64,000 bases of DNA from NCBI GenBank assembly GCA_044237845.1, contig JBIIEL010000007.1:1-64000 (forward strand), given 5' to 3'. A model generated the notes under the pieces. That model worked only from the letters and a program-made list of their open reading frames with translations. It was not told the origin of the DNA and searched no databases. Positions 1 to 9,521 of this stretch are shown piece after piece. Each line of letters opens with the position of its first letter. Within the stretch, counting starts at the first letter, position 1. The DNA is from QFOX01 sp044237845. GTDB taxonomy: Bacteria > Pseudomonadota > Alphaproteobacteria > Rickettsiales > UBA3002. The position numbers and the translations under genes are program-made.

Positions 1-168
1 GCAGAATCATCGGATGAAGATGGCGAGGAAGAAGAAGACATGATCAATGTTGACCGCGTGAAAGGAAAGCTGAAATCCTCTACCTACACCAAAATCAATA
101 ACATGGTTGAGCAGCATCCGGAAGAAACTGCACAAATCTTCCGTCTGTGGCTAAGCGGAAACAACTAA
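1..168 (+). CDS. fliF: Flagellar MS-ring protein FliF, C-terminal fragment
   Basis: The reading frame is open from base 1 to a TAA at 166-168, giving the last 55 residues of a protein that begins outside the window. An acidic stretch is followed by KINNMVEQHPEETAQIFRLW, which matches the conserved FliF C-terminal tail that binds FliG on the cytoplasmic face of the MS ring. FliG starts 16 bases downstream, as expected for a fliF-fliG operon. Truncation is only due to the window edge. Confidence 0.85.
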   Translation, partial: AESSDEDGEEEEDMINVDRVKGKLKSSTYTKINNMVEQHPEETAQIFRLWLSGNN

Positions 169-184
169 GTAAAGGCTAACATCT

Positions 185-1219
185 ATGGCAGTTCCCGCAA
201 CATCTGAGAAAAAAGAAGATTACCGCAAGCTAACCGGCGCACAAAAAGCCGCGATTGTTCTCATGTCGATCGATGAAGAAAATGCAACAAAAATTCTGAC
301 ATCGATGAACGATGAGGAAATCAAAGAAATATCAAACACCATGGCCTCGCTTGGCTCGGTGAGCGCCGACATTGTAGAGCGGTTATTTCTAGATCTTGTT
401 GATTCCATGGCCTCCTCTGGCGTGGTGATAGGCACGTTTGATTCCACCGAACGCCTACTAACTAAGGCCCTCGGCAAAGACCGTGTTGATGGCATTATGG
501 AAGATATCCGTGGCCCCGCCGGTCGCACCACGTGGGATAAACTCGGCAACGTAAATGAGGAGGTGCTCGCGACGTTCCTCAAAAATGAATACCCACAAAC
601 CATTGCGTTGGTACTCACCAAAATCAAGCCAGAGCATGCCGCGCGCGTACTCTCGGTATTCTCAGAGGAGCTTTCGCTCGATGTCATCACCCGCATGCTC
701 GGCATGGAATCAGTCAAGAAAGAGGTGCTTGATGGCGTAGAAAAAACGCTTCGCCTCGAATTCATGAATAACCTCGCCAAAACGCAGCGCCGCGATACGC
801 ACGAAACTATGGCCGAAATCTTCAACAACTTCGACCGCGCGACCGAGACCAAATTTATGGCAGTACTCGAACAGAAGAATGCCGAGTCTGCGGAGAAGAT
901 CCGTGCACTCATGTTCACCTTCGAAGACCTCAAGAAAGTCCACCCGGCAGGTGTTCAAACTCTGCTACGCGCGGTACCAAAAGAGAAACTAGGTCTTGCA
1001 ATGAAAGGTGCATCCGAGGTTATCAAGGAGCTGTTCTTCAAGAATATGTCAGAGCGCGGTGCAAAATTGCTGCGTGAGGATATGGAGAGCATGGGCCCTG
1101 TACGTCTTAAAGATGTTGACGAAGCTCAGATGGCAATCGTCCAGGTGGCAAAAGATCTCGCCGCGAAGGGCGATATTGTTATCGGCGGTGATTCAGCAGA
1201 TGATCAGTTGGTATATTAA
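185..1219 (+). CDS. fliG: Flagellar motor switch protein FliG
   Basis: The 344-residue product is the C-ring rotor protein that couples stator movement to rotation and binds FliF, FliM and the stator. Length is normal for the family. The N-terminal FliF-binding domain (about 15-110), the middle domain with an EHPQ-like motif (NEYPQ, 134-138) and the C-terminal charged torque helix (about 280-335) are all recognisable. The gene lies 16 bases after fliF, and its TAA stop overlaps the fliH ATG by one base, so translation is probably coupled. Confidence 0.95.
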   Translation: MAVPATSEKKEDYRKLTGAQKAAIVLMSIDEENATKILTSMNDEEIKEISNTMASLGSVSADIVERLFLDLVDSMASSGVVIGTFDSTERLLTKALGKDRVDGIMEDIRGPAGRTTWDKLGNVNEEVLATFLKNEYPQTIALVLTKIKPEHAARVLSVFSEELSLDVITRMLGMESVKKEVLDGVEKTLRLEFMNNLAKTQRRDTHETMAEIFNNFDRATETKFMAVLEQKNAESAEKIRALMFTFEDLKKVHPAGVQTLLRAVPKEKLGLAMKGASEVIKELFFKNMSERGAKLLREDMESMGPVRLKDVDEAQMAIVQVAKDLAAKGDIVIGGDSADDQLVY

Positions 1220-1989
1220 TGAGCATGCGTCTACATCGCTATAATTTCGAGAATTTGCGTGACTTCCGTGCGCCTGTGGTTGCGCCTGCGGTTGAAGAAG
1301 AAGTCATTGAGGTGGCGCCGCCGCCGCCACCTGTCTTCAGCCAAAGCGAACTGGATGCAGCCTGTGCGGCCGCAAAGAAAATGGGTTTTACACAAGGTTT
1401 TGACGCTGGAATAGCCCGCGCAGCGGAGCAAGAAGATGCGAAGAAAATCGCCGTCGATGCGACCATTATGCAGATAGGCGGCATTCTTACTTCACTACAT
1501 CGGCAATATTACCAGCTCCTGCGCACGGAGTCGGAAGCACTCTCGCAACTAGTACTAATGATTGCACAAAAAGTGACTGGTGCGGCACTCGATACACAGG
1601 GCGCTGAGTCCATCGCCGCAATGATTGATCAATGCTTACCTGCGGTACTCTCAAAACCACGTCTCACGGTGGAATTGCATTCCGGTGCGTTTGAATCGAC
1701 CATCGACCGCATTGAAACCCTGATGCACACAAACGGATTCGAAGGCGAACTGCAATTTCGTACCAACGATACACTCGGCCGTTATGACGCGATCCTTGAT
1801 TGGGGTTCCGGTCAAGCCGAGCGCAACACTGCCACCCTGTGGCAGGAGATTGAATCGTTGTTAGCCACAGTGCCTGTTAAGCTCGCGTTACCAGAGCTAG
1901 AAATAATGGAAGAAGAAATCATCCTACCCGCAGGGGAGGCAAAAGATTTCTCTGATGCCGCACCACTCGAAACACCGCCAACCACCTAG
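1219..1989 (+). CDS. fliH: Flagellar assembly protein FliH-like
   Basis: The 256-residue protein sits in the fliH position between fliG and fliN. FliH family proteins bind and restrain the export ATPase FliI and tether it to the C ring. A proline- and acid-rich N-terminus (PPPPP near residue 36) is followed by an Ala/Glu-rich helical region and a C-terminal domain with the pattern of FliH/YscL (for example LMIAQKVTGAAL). FliH diverges strongly, so position carries part of the call. The start overlaps the fliG stop by one base. The acidic C-terminal tail is typical. Confidence 0.8.
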   Translation: MSMRLHRYNFENLRDFRAPVVAPAVEEEVIEVAPPPPPVFSQSELDAACAAAKKMGFTQGFDAGIARAAEQEDAKKIAVDATIMQIGGILTSLHRQYYQLLRTESEALSQLVLMIAQKVTGAALDTQGAESIAAMIDQCLPAVLSKPRLTVELHSGAFESTIDRIETLMHTNGFEGELQFRTNDTLGRYDAILDWGSGQAERNTATLWQEIESLLATVPVKLALPELEIMEEEIILPAGEAKDFSDAAPLETPPTT

Positions 1990-1998
1990 GAGAATCTC

Positions 1999-2286
1999 AT
2001 GTCCGACAATGCAACCGCCGTTTTTGCCGAAGCCACTGAAGGCAGCATCACGCTTGAGGCGGTGAGCGATATTCCCGTACAAATTTCTGTCGTACTCGGT
2101 AAAACCAGTATGCAGGTGCAACAACTGCTGAAGCTAGGACGCGGCGCGGTGGTGGAACTTGACCGCAAAGTAGGCGAACCAGTGGATATCTATGTCAACA
2201 ACCGCCTGGTCGCACGCGGCGAGGTGGTTGTCGTTGAAGATAAGATCGGTGTCACCATGACCGAGATTATCAAGCCGGATAAATAA
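1999..2286 (+). CDS. fliN: Flagellar motor switch protein FliN
   Basis: The 95-residue protein is the SpoA-domain C-ring component that forms the lower rotor ring and helps dock the export apparatus. The region from about residue 22 to 92 carries the family hallmarks: a DIPVQISVVLGKT strand, a LLKLGRGAVVELDR segment and VNNRLVARGEVVVVEDKIGV. It is near the minimal length for FliN. An AGGAG ribosome site precedes the ATG, nine bases after the fliH stop, so it is in the same operon. FliM is not in this window. Confidence 0.93.
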   Translation: MSDNATAVFAEATEGSITLEAVSDIPVQISVVLGKTSMQVQQLLKLGRGAVVELDRKVGEPVDIYVNNRLVARGEVVVVEDKIGVTMTEIIKPDK

Positions 2287-2347
2287 GAAATCATTAAACC
2301 ACCCCCGCCGCCAGAGAGTGCCGGGGTATAAAACAAAGAGGTGTGCT

Positions 2348-3724
2348 ATGCGTTTATTAATTGTTGGTGACTTAGGTGGACAGCTGGGTGCTGCGAGTAA
2401 AATTGCGCGCGACCGCGGCGCGAAAGTATCGCAAATCAGCGACATTGACGGTGCGTACCAGATGCTTTGCGAAGGTCAGGGCGCAGATGTGATTCTGGTG
2501 GAGGTACATCAGGATATTGCGCGGTTTGTTACCATGCTCGCACAAGAGCGCATCACCGTGCCGTTGATCGCCTGCGGTATTGAAATGGATTCCAAAGCCG
2601 CTGCGGCCGCCATCCGCGCTGGAGCAAAGGAATATATTCCCCTGCCGCCAGACGAAGAACTCATCGCCGCTGTGCTCGAGGCTATCTCTGAAGAAACGCA
2701 CTCCGTAATTCATGGTTCGGAAGCAATGCGCCGCACCTTGGCAATGGCAGAGCAGGTAGCGCCATCGGAAGCAAGCGTTCTTATCACAGGTGAATCTGGC
2801 ACCGGAAAAGAAGTCATAGCGCGTTATATCCACAATAAGAGCGCGCGCGCGTCGAAACCGTTTATCGCCGTCAACTGTGCCGCAATTCCAGCGAACCTCA
2901 TGGAGTCTGAACTGTTCGGACATGAAAAGGGTGCATTCACCGGTGCTCTCTCACGTCGCCTCGGCAAGTTCGAGGAAGCCAATAACGGTACGCTATTGCT
3001 TGATGAGATCAGCGAAATGGATGTTAGCCTCCAATCAAAACTGCTGCGCGCAATTCAGGAGCGCGAGATCGACCGCGTGGGTGGCAGCAAACCAGTAAAA
3101 ATCAACATCCGCATTTTGGCAACGAGTAACCGCGACCTTGAGGCTGAAGTTCGCCGCGGGACCTTCCGCGAAGATTTATATTTCCGCCTCAACGTCATCA
3201 GTCTGCACCTGCCGAGCTTGAAAGATCGCCTCGACGATATTCCACCACTCGCGGATTATTTCATCGAGAAATATTCAAAAGCGAACGGCATGCCGATACG
3301 CAAAATTACGCCAGAGGCCATGGATAAACTGAAGTCGCATGGCTGGTCTGGCAACGTGCGCGAACTCGAAAACATCATGCATCGCGCGGTTCTGATGGCG
3401 CAAGGCAACGTCATAGACCAGAACGCGATTCTACTGCCCACACGCAAGGATGCCCCCGCGGCGAGTGCCGCTCCCGCACCTGCTGCCGCAGCGCCTACAG
3501 CTAAGGCACCCGCTGCAAGCGACCCGGCCAAGCGCAATGAACTCGTTGGTCGCACGGTGGGCGATGTTGAGAAGGAACTGATTCTCGACACACTAAACCA
3601 TTGCCTTGGGAACCGAACGCAAGCGGCACAAGTACTCGGCATTTCAATTCGCACTCTGCGTAACAAACTCAATCAATATGGCGAAATGAACACCGCGCCT
3701 AAAAGCGGCAGCGGAGGATACTAG
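2348..3724 (+). CDS. flbD: Sigma-54-dependent flagellar regulator FlbD-like
   Basis: The 458-residue protein is a bacterial enhancer-binding protein that activates sigma-54 promoters of late flagellar genes. It has an N-terminal receiver-like domain (1-115), an AAA+ domain with Walker A GESGTGK (148-154), the sigma-54 contact loop GAFTGA (195-200) and Walker B GTLLLDE (214-220), an Ala/Pro linker, and a C-terminal Fis-type HTH. The usual phospho-acceptor Asp after the third strand is a Glu (E52), as in orphan FlbD proteins that are not controlled by a kinase. I chose the ATG at 2348 because an AAGAGG site precedes it. The upstream in-frame start at 2318 has no comparable site. Confidence 0.9.
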   Translation: MRLLIVGDLGGQLGAASKIARDRGAKVSQISDIDGAYQMLCEGQGADVILVEVHQDIARFVTMLAQERITVPLIACGIEMDSKAAAAAIRAGAKEYIPLPPDEELIAAVLEAISEETHSVIHGSEAMRRTLAMAEQVAPSEASVLITGESGTGKEVIARYIHNKSARASKPFIAVNCAAIPANLMESELFGHEKGAFTGALSRRLGKFEEANNGTLLLDEISEMDVSLQSKLLRAIQEREIDRVGGSKPVKINIRILATSNRDLEAEVRRGTFREDLYFRLNVISLHLPSLKDRLDDIPPLADYFIEKYSKANGMPIRKITPEAMDKLKSHGWSGNVRELENIMHRAVLMAQGNVIDQNAILLPTRKDAPAASAAPAPAAAAPTAKAPAASDPAKRNELVGRTVGDVEKELILDTLNHCLGNRTQAAQVLGISIRTLRNKLNQYGEMNTAPKSGSGGY

Positions 3725-3768
3725 GATGCCTCCACAGAATCACTCACCCCGCCTGAAGGAATAGCTGA

Positions 3769-5913
3769 ATGGCGCAATTGCCGAGCACTAATTTCGCATC
3801 TCTTTTTACCGGCAGCGCCATGCGGGCGGGTGCAAAAAGCGCTTCGAAACGGAGCGATATTTTCTTCGCATTAGCGGTGATGGGCATCATTTCGGTGCTG
3901 ATTCTTCCAGTTAACCCTACTCTGCTTGACCTGCTGCTTGGCGTTTCCATTACGGTTTCTGTGCTGATTCTGATGACCGCCTTGTTCGTCACCAAGCCGC
4001 TTGAACTCTCGTCCTTTCCGACCATTCTTCTCATCTCGACGATGCTGCGCCTCTCGCTTAACATCGCCACTACACGACTGATTTTGAGCCACGGGCATGA
4101 AGGCCCCTCCGCGGCAGGCCACGTAATCGAGGCATTCGGAGGGTTTGTCACCGGCGGCTCCGTTCTTATCGGCGCGATCGTATTCGGAATTCTTACCATC
4201 ATTAACTTCGTGGTGATTACTAAAGGTTCTGGCCGTATCGCCGAGGTTTCTGCCCGCTTCAGCTTGGATGCGATGCCCGGCAAACAAATGGCCATCGATG
4301 CGGATATTTCGTCAGGCCTGCTGACAGAAAAAGAAGCCAAAGCCCGCCGCCGCGAACTCGAGGATGAGAGCGCCTTTTACGGCTCGATGGACGGTGCAAG
4401 CAAGTTCGTGCGTGGGGATGCTATTGCCGGACTTCTCATCACCTTCATCAACCTCATCGGTGGCATGGTAATCGGCATTGTCGTCAACGATCTCAGCTTT
4501 TCGGATGCGGTCGAGACCTACACTAAATTGACCATCGGTGACGGCCTAGTCACGCAAATTCCCGCACTGATTGTGTCAACCGCTGCAGGTATTCTCGTCA
4601 CCAAGGCGGGCGTAGATGGATCGGCAGAAAAAGCCGTGCTTGGCCAGTTGTCGCGTATGCCTGCCCCGCTCGGCATCACTAGCTTTTTACTTTTTTCGTT
4701 TGCAGTTCTACCCGGCATTCCGTTTGCTCCATTCATGACACTCGCACTGGTTACCGGCTATCTCGCCTTCTACATGCATAAAAATAATGCTCTCAAGAAA
4801 ACAGTCGAAGCAGCAGGTGGTACGGCAGGCGCACCTGGCGCTGCACCCGGTACGCCTGGCGCACAGGCGCCCGTCGAAGAAAAAATCAGCGACGCACTGA
4901 TGCTCGACAGCATTCGCCTCGAACTTGGCTATGGCCTGCTGCCGCTCATCAACTATCAAAAAGGCCACCGTTTGACGGAGCAGATCAAAGCCCTCCGCAA
5001 ACAAGTCGCGCGCGAGCTAGGCTTTGTCATGCCGCCAGTGCGGATTCAGGACAACATGCAGCTGCCTGCAAATGTCTATGTAATTAAGGTGAAAGAAGTC
5101 GAAACCGCACGCGGTGAAATTCGCCCAGACATGTTGCTTGTGATGGATCCCGCAGGCAATAAAATTACCTTGCCCGGCGAGGAAACAATCGAGCCGACTT
5201 TTGGCCTTCCAGCAATGTGGGTGGGTGAGAATTACCGCGAGGAAGCGCTGTTTCGCAACTACACGGTAGTCGATCCGCCAACCGTGGTCACCACCCATCT
5301 TACCGAAACGGTGAAGGATAATATGGCCGACCTGCTCTCCTATGCTGAGACGCAGAAGCTGCTCGATGACCTCGGCAAGGAAGAGCAGAAACTCATCTCA
5401 GAGACTATCCCATCGCAGATTTCCGTCTCTGGTGTTCAGCGTGTACTGCAAAATCTGCTGAACGAAATGATCTCGATCCGCGACCTCGCAACCATTATGG
5501 AAGCCGTTTCAGAATCTAGCCGCGTCAGCCAGAATGTGGCACTCATTACCGAGCATGTGCGCATGCGCCTCGCGCGGCAGATCAGCCATCAGGTGACGAA
5601 CGAAGAAGGCTATATCCCCATCCTCGCTATGTCGCCCGCGTGGGAGCAGAGCTTTGTGGAGTCGCTGCTCGGCGATGGTGAGGAGCGCACGCTGACCATG
5701 CCACCGAGCAAGATTCAGGAATTCATCACCAACGTGCGGCAGAAGTTCGACGAACTGGCTATGCAGGGCGAATCTCCTATCCTGCTCACTAGCCCCAGCA
5801 TTCGCCCCTACGTGCGCTCCATCATTGAGCGTTTCCGACCACAAACATTGGTGTTGAGTCAGAATGAAATTCACCCCCGCGCACGCATTAAAACAATTGG
5901 GATGCTGCAATGA
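3769..5913 (+). CDS. flhA: Flagellar export gate protein FlhA
   Basis: The 714-residue product is the large inner-membrane gate of the flagellar type III export apparatus. Residues 1 to about 345 hold about eight hydrophobic segments and the conserved FHIPEP-type cytoplasmic loop, including the KGSGRIAEVSARFSLDAMPG region. A Gly/Ala/Pro-rich linker at about 345-370 leads to the cytoplasmic platform that docks chaperones and substrates. Length is normal. A GAAGGA site precedes the ATG. The TGA stop overlaps the flhF ATG by four bases. Confidence 0.96.
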   Translation: MAQLPSTNFASLFTGSAMRAGAKSASKRSDIFFALAVMGIISVLILPVNPTLLDLLLGVSITVSVLILMTALFVTKPLELSSFPTILLISTMLRLSLNIATTRLILSHGHEGPSAAGHVIEAFGGFVTGGSVLIGAIVFGILTIINFVVITKGSGRIAEVSARFSLDAMPGKQMAIDADISSGLLTEKEAKARRRELEDESAFYGSMDGASKFVRGDAIAGLLITFINLIGGMVIGIVVNDLSFSDAVETYTKLTIGDGLVTQIPALIVSTAAGILVTKAGVDGSAEKAVLGQLSRMPAPLGITSFLLFSFAVLPGIPFAPFMTLALVTGYLAFYMHKNNALKKTVEAAGGTAGAPGAAPGTPGAQAPVEEKISDALMLDSIRLELGYGLLPLINYQKGHRLTEQIKALRKQVARELGFVMPPVRIQDNMQLPANVYVIKVKEVETARGEIRPDMLLVMDPAGNKITLPGEETIEPTFGLPAMWVGENYREEALFRNYTVVDPPTVVTTHLTETVKDNMADLLSYAETQKLLDDLGKEEQKLISETIPSQISVSGVQRVLQNLLNEMISIRDLATIMEAVSESSRVSQNVALITEHVRMRLARQISHQVTNEEGYIPILAMSPAWEQSFVESLLGDGEERTLTMPPSKIQEFITNVRQKFDELAMQGESPILLTSPSIRPYVRSIIERFRPQTLVLSQNEIHPRARIKTIGMLQ

Positions 5914-6950
5914 AAATGAAAAAAATCAGTGCTGTGTCGATGAAGGACGCCATGGAGCTCGCCCGCCGCGAACTGGGTGAGAATGCGGTGCTTATCGACA
6001 GCAAAAAAGCGGCGAACGGTAACGGCATGATTGTTACATTCGCGATCGACGAGCCGGATGAAATGTTATTCGACGATGCACCGAATTACGCTGATATTCT
6101 GCCCTTCTCGCCCGATATTGCCAAGCCTGCCACCTCGAAGGTCGAACTTGCTCATCCTGCTTATACCCTCATTCGCGACGCGATGGAGTATCACAGCCTG
6201 CCTACCGCGCTTGCTGAAAAACTGCTCGGCCACATCATGCGGCAATCGCTAAAACCAGACGCGTTAATCGACGTCGCGGAGAATACCCTCGCCACGGCGC
6301 TCAAAACCACTATCGCTTTCAAACCATTCGTTACTGCAACAAAAACGCCTCCAGAACGCGCACTAATGCTTGTTGGCCCACATGGCACAGGAAAAACCTC
6401 AACCATCGCAAAACTCGCCACGGAGTTAACGCTGCAAAAACAACCCGTCGTACTCATTAGCACCGATACCGAGCGCCTCGGCGGGGTGGATGCACTGCAT
6501 ACGCTCGCAGGACTACTGAAATGCGAGGTCGTTGTCAGCGATTCACGTAGACATCTCAAAAATCTTGTTGCCAAACTTCAGGGCAAGGCGTGGATGTTTG
6601 TGGATAGTTCCGGTGCGAATATTTACGAGTTCGCGGGCCTCAAGGCGCTGGGCGAATTCGCAAGCCTGCAAGGGGTGGAGCCGATTCTCACCTGCCCCGC
6701 CGGGATGGACAGCCAGGAAGCCGAGGAAATGGCTGGCGTGTTCCAGTTCCTCACGATTGACCGAATGATTATCACACGACTCGACGCCGTGCGCCGCCTG
6801 GGCAGCGTCTTCTCGACCCTCACCGCCAGTGGTTACGCGCTGGCGAACTTCACGCATTCCGCCATTCCCACCGATGCCTGCCAACCCGCTTCTGCAGCGG
6901 CGCTGGCGCGCCTCATGCTCCGCCACGCGCGCGAGCGATTGACCCATTAG
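5910..6950 (+). CDS. flhF: Flagellar SRP-like GTPase FlhF
   Basis: The 346-residue product belongs to the SRP GTPase family and helps set flagellar placement and number, usually with FlhG. Residues 1-50 form the typical N-terminal segment (MKDAMELARRELGENAVLID). The NG domain has a P-loop GPHGTGKT (156-163) and a DTERLGG motif (186-192). His replaces the usual Thr in the P-loop, a mild variation. The ATGA overlap with flhA and the flhG gene just downstream support the call. Confidence 0.92.
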   Translation: MKMKKISAVSMKDAMELARRELGENAVLIDSKKAANGNGMIVTFAIDEPDEMLFDDAPNYADILPFSPDIAKPATSKVELAHPAYTLIRDAMEYHSLPTALAEKLLGHIMRQSLKPDALIDVAENTLATALKTTIAFKPFVTATKTPPERALMLVGPHGTGKTSTIAKLATELTLQKQPVVLISTDTERLGGVDALHTLAGLLKCEVVVSDSRRHLKNLVAKLQGKAWMFVDSSGANIYEFAGLKALGEFASLQGVEPILTCPAGMDSQEAEEMAGVFQFLTIDRMIITRLDAVRRLGSVFSTLTASGYALANFTHSAIPTDACQPASAAALARLMLRHARERLTH

Positions 6951-6959
6951 GAGCCACCC

Positions 6960-7739
6960 ATGAACGCACCCGCACCCAAAACCAAACCCCTTCGCGGCGA
7001 AAATATCATCGCCGTTGCGTCCGGCAAAGGCGGCGTTGGCAAAACATGGTTCTCGATTACGCTGGCACATCTCTTCGCCCGCGCGGGGCGCCGCACCTTG
7101 CTGTTCGATGGTGATATCGGCCTCGCAAATGTCGACGTACAACTAGGCCTCACTCCACAATATGACCTCGGCGCCGTATTCGCCGGACAACGGCTGATGA
7201 AAGACGCCATCACCCATTACGAGGCCGGAAAGTTCGACATTCTCGCTGGACGTTCAGGCTCGACCTCGATGGCCTCTCTCGGCGCGCACCGCATGCAGCC
7301 TGCGCTGGAACAACTGGTCGCTCTCGCCGACCAGTATGATTACGTGATTATCGACCTTGGTGCGGGCATCGAGCAGCATGTGCAGGTCATGTCGGCAATT
7401 GCGAGCAAAGTACTGGTGGTGCTGACGGATGAACCCACCTCGCTGACGGATGCGTATGCATTTATCAAGCTCTGTATCACGCGCGAGAACCCGCCTGCCG
7501 TGCATATTGTTGTAAACCAGGCCGCCTCGCAGAAAGAGGGCGAAGCGGTGTATGGCGCCATCAACCGCGCGACGGAGAATTTCCTGAAATATTCCGCCCC
7601 TCTGCTCGGCATTGTACGTAAGGATAACAAGGTGAAGGACTCCATACGTTCGCAGTCTTCCATTATCGAGAAAGCACCGCACACCACTGCAGCGAGCGAT
7701 GTTGCCGCAATTTCCATCAAGCTGATGACCAAGGAATAA
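6960..7739 (+). CDS. flhG: MinD-like ATPase FlhG (FleN)
   Basis: The 259-residue protein is a deviant-Walker ParA/MinD ATPase that limits flagellar number by acting on FlhF and the regulator. The Walker A' motif is SGKGGVGK (21-28), followed by FDGDIGLANVD, the switch region around IIDLGAG and a short C-terminal amphipathic segment. An AGGAG site lies just before the ATG, ten bases after flhF. With flhF next to it, a polar single flagellum is likely, but that is inference. Confidence 0.92.
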   Translation: MNAPAPKTKPLRGENIIAVASGKGGVGKTWFSITLAHLFARAGRRTLLFDGDIGLANVDVQLGLTPQYDLGAVFAGQRLMKDAITHYEAGKFDILAGRSGSTSMASLGAHRMQPALEQLVALADQYDYVIIDLGAGIEQHVQVMSAIASKVLVVLTDEPTSLTDAYAFIKLCITRENPPAVHIVVNQAASQKEGEAVYGAINRATENFLKYSAPLLGIVRKDNKVKDSIRSQSSIIEKAPHTTAASDVAAISIKLMTKE

Positions 7740-7755
7740 ACCCATAGGAGCGCGG

Positions 7756-9492
7756 GTGAACACGCCGATTACAGCAATCAACCCAATTATAACGATTCAG
7801 GCGCTCACGCCACCGACTGCCAATCGCGATGCAGCGGATGTGAATACTATTCTCGCCTCCATGGCGGATGGCACAGTGGTCAAAGGCTTTGTCATCAACC
7901 GCGACCGCAACAACAACCCTATCCTGCGTACGCCTTATGGCGATGTGCTGGTGCATAGTGATATTTTCCTCAAAACCGGCAGTGAAGTGGTATTCCGGGT
8001 AGATACCGCGCTTGCCTCGCGCGCACGCATCGTATCGATTGATACGATGACGATCGAAGAATATAACGCCGTCGCCATTGCGCAGCCGCTGGCGAAAGAC
8101 ACCATCGAAGCACCGCTCCGCATCGCTGCAAAAACGTTAGAGAACCAGCAAAATCCTGTACTACAGGCTGTGGTACTGCAAGCGCTAAAAACCGGTGTAG
8201 CACCGCGTGCCGCTGCGGTACCAGCCACACCGCAACCTCCCGTACCTGCAAACCTCGTACAACTGCCTTCTGGCACCGCATTGTCGCTTACCATTATGGA
8301 TGTCAAACTGCCGCCGATGCCGGTGGCGGTGAATACGCTCAACCTGCCTCCCGCGCTCACGCAGCTGGTTTCCAGCGCGGCAGGCGCTCAATCTACACCA
8401 CCTGCTGCCCCAGCCGCACAGACCGCAGCGAATCCCACACCGTCGCCTACGCAGTTCCCCACGCCAAACGTCGCCGCCACGGCACTTCCTTATACGCAGG
8501 CGAGCAATGCCTACCAGCATTCTGCTACGCCGCCAGTGTTGCCTGTGGCAACGCCAACACCACCCAGCGCGCCTACACCTACTACGATTCCCTCAAATGC
8601 CGCCGCACCTGCGCCAGTGTTCACCGCCACCGTTATCGGCCATGGCGAGGACGGTGTAAACATCCTGCATACACGTTTTGCCACGCTCAAATTATTCACG
8701 CCGCAACCTCTGCCCACCGGCACGGTGCTCGACATTCAAGCAGAACCTTCAACCGCCACGCCGCCTGCAACTCTCACCGTCTTTGCAGATGTTGCCCTTG
8801 CCCCATCACTACCGCGCACGGAGTTTGAATATCTCGCGACAGCACTACGACAGCTCTCCACCAGCGACCCCACACTGATGCGTGAGGTGATGAGCCAGTT
8901 TCCCGCCATAGGCCCAAAATTTGTCAGCGGCCTGTTGTTTTTTATCTCCGCAGTGAAGCATGGCAAAGTGCGTGAGCTGATGGGCGTAAAAACCAGTCGC
9001 CTCGAAGTACTAGCACCCGAGCTGATAACCCGCCTCAGCAAGGATTTATCCGTGCTTCAGCAGCAATATGTGGAATCGCCACTGAGCGATTGGAGGCCAA
9101 TTCCACTACCGCTGATTTTTGGTAGCAGCACAGAGCCAGCGCAACTTTTTATCCGAAAAGAGCCAGAAGAATCTGCTGGCGGTGTCGAAAGAATCGGCAG
9201 CGGCCATCGTTTTTTACTTGATCTACATCTCTCCGAACTCGGCGATATGCAGCTCGATGGCTTTGTGCGCAGCGAGAAATCGAGCAAATCCTTCGAGCTG
9301 GTGCTGCGCTCTGCCGACACGCTGGATAGCACGATCAGCACCGATATCCGCACGATCTTCAGCGACGCCCTCGCCGCCACGGGGCTACGCGGACAAATCA
9401 TTTTCCAACAGGGGGCGGAGCGCTTCATTAAGCCTTCCGCCATTGCGGCGGGTGGCGGAAATGCGGCTCCCCCGCACACAATCCTTGCCTGA
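7756..9492 (+). CDS. Proline/alanine-rich protein, FliK-like hook-length candidate
   Basis: This 578-residue protein starts at a GTG preceded by TAGGAGCG. Residues about 150-300 are strongly rich in Pro, Ala and Thr. The C-terminal quarter is folded and contains LHLSELGDMQLDG followed by a segment ending GLRGQIIFQ, which resembles the pattern of the FliK C-terminal domain. FliK proteins are secreted rulers with low-complexity middles, and this gene closes a flagellar operon. Direct similarity is weak, so the role is inferred from composition and position. It could also be another flagellum-linked protein. Confidence 0.5.
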   Translation: MNTPITAINPIITIQALTPPTANRDAADVNTILASMADGTVVKGFVINRDRNNNPILRTPYGDVLVHSDIFLKTGSEVVFRVDTALASRARIVSIDTMTIEEYNAVAIAQPLAKDTIEAPLRIAAKTLENQQNPVLQAVVLQALKTGVAPRAAAVPATPQPPVPANLVQLPSGTALSLTIMDVKLPPMPVAVNTLNLPPALTQLVSSAAGAQSTPPAAPAAQTAANPTPSPTQFPTPNVAATALPYTQASNAYQHSATPPVLPVATPTPPSAPTPTTIPSNAAAPAPVFTATVIGHGEDGVNILHTRFATLKLFTPQPLPTGTVLDIQAEPSTATPPATLTVFADVALAPSLPRTEFEYLATALRQLSTSDPTLMREVMSQFPAIGPKFVSGLLFFISAVKHGKVRELMGVKTSRLEVLAPELITRLSKDLSVLQQQYVESPLSDWRPIPLPLIFGSSTEPAQLFIRKEPEESAGGVERIGSGHRFLLDLHLSELGDMQLDGFVRSEKSSKSFELVLRSADTLDSTISTDIRTIFSDALAATGLRGQIIFQQGAERFIKPSAIAAGGGNAAPPHTILA

Positions 9493-9521
9493 GCGACCGA
9501 TCTCCGTTAGGACAGGTGCCA

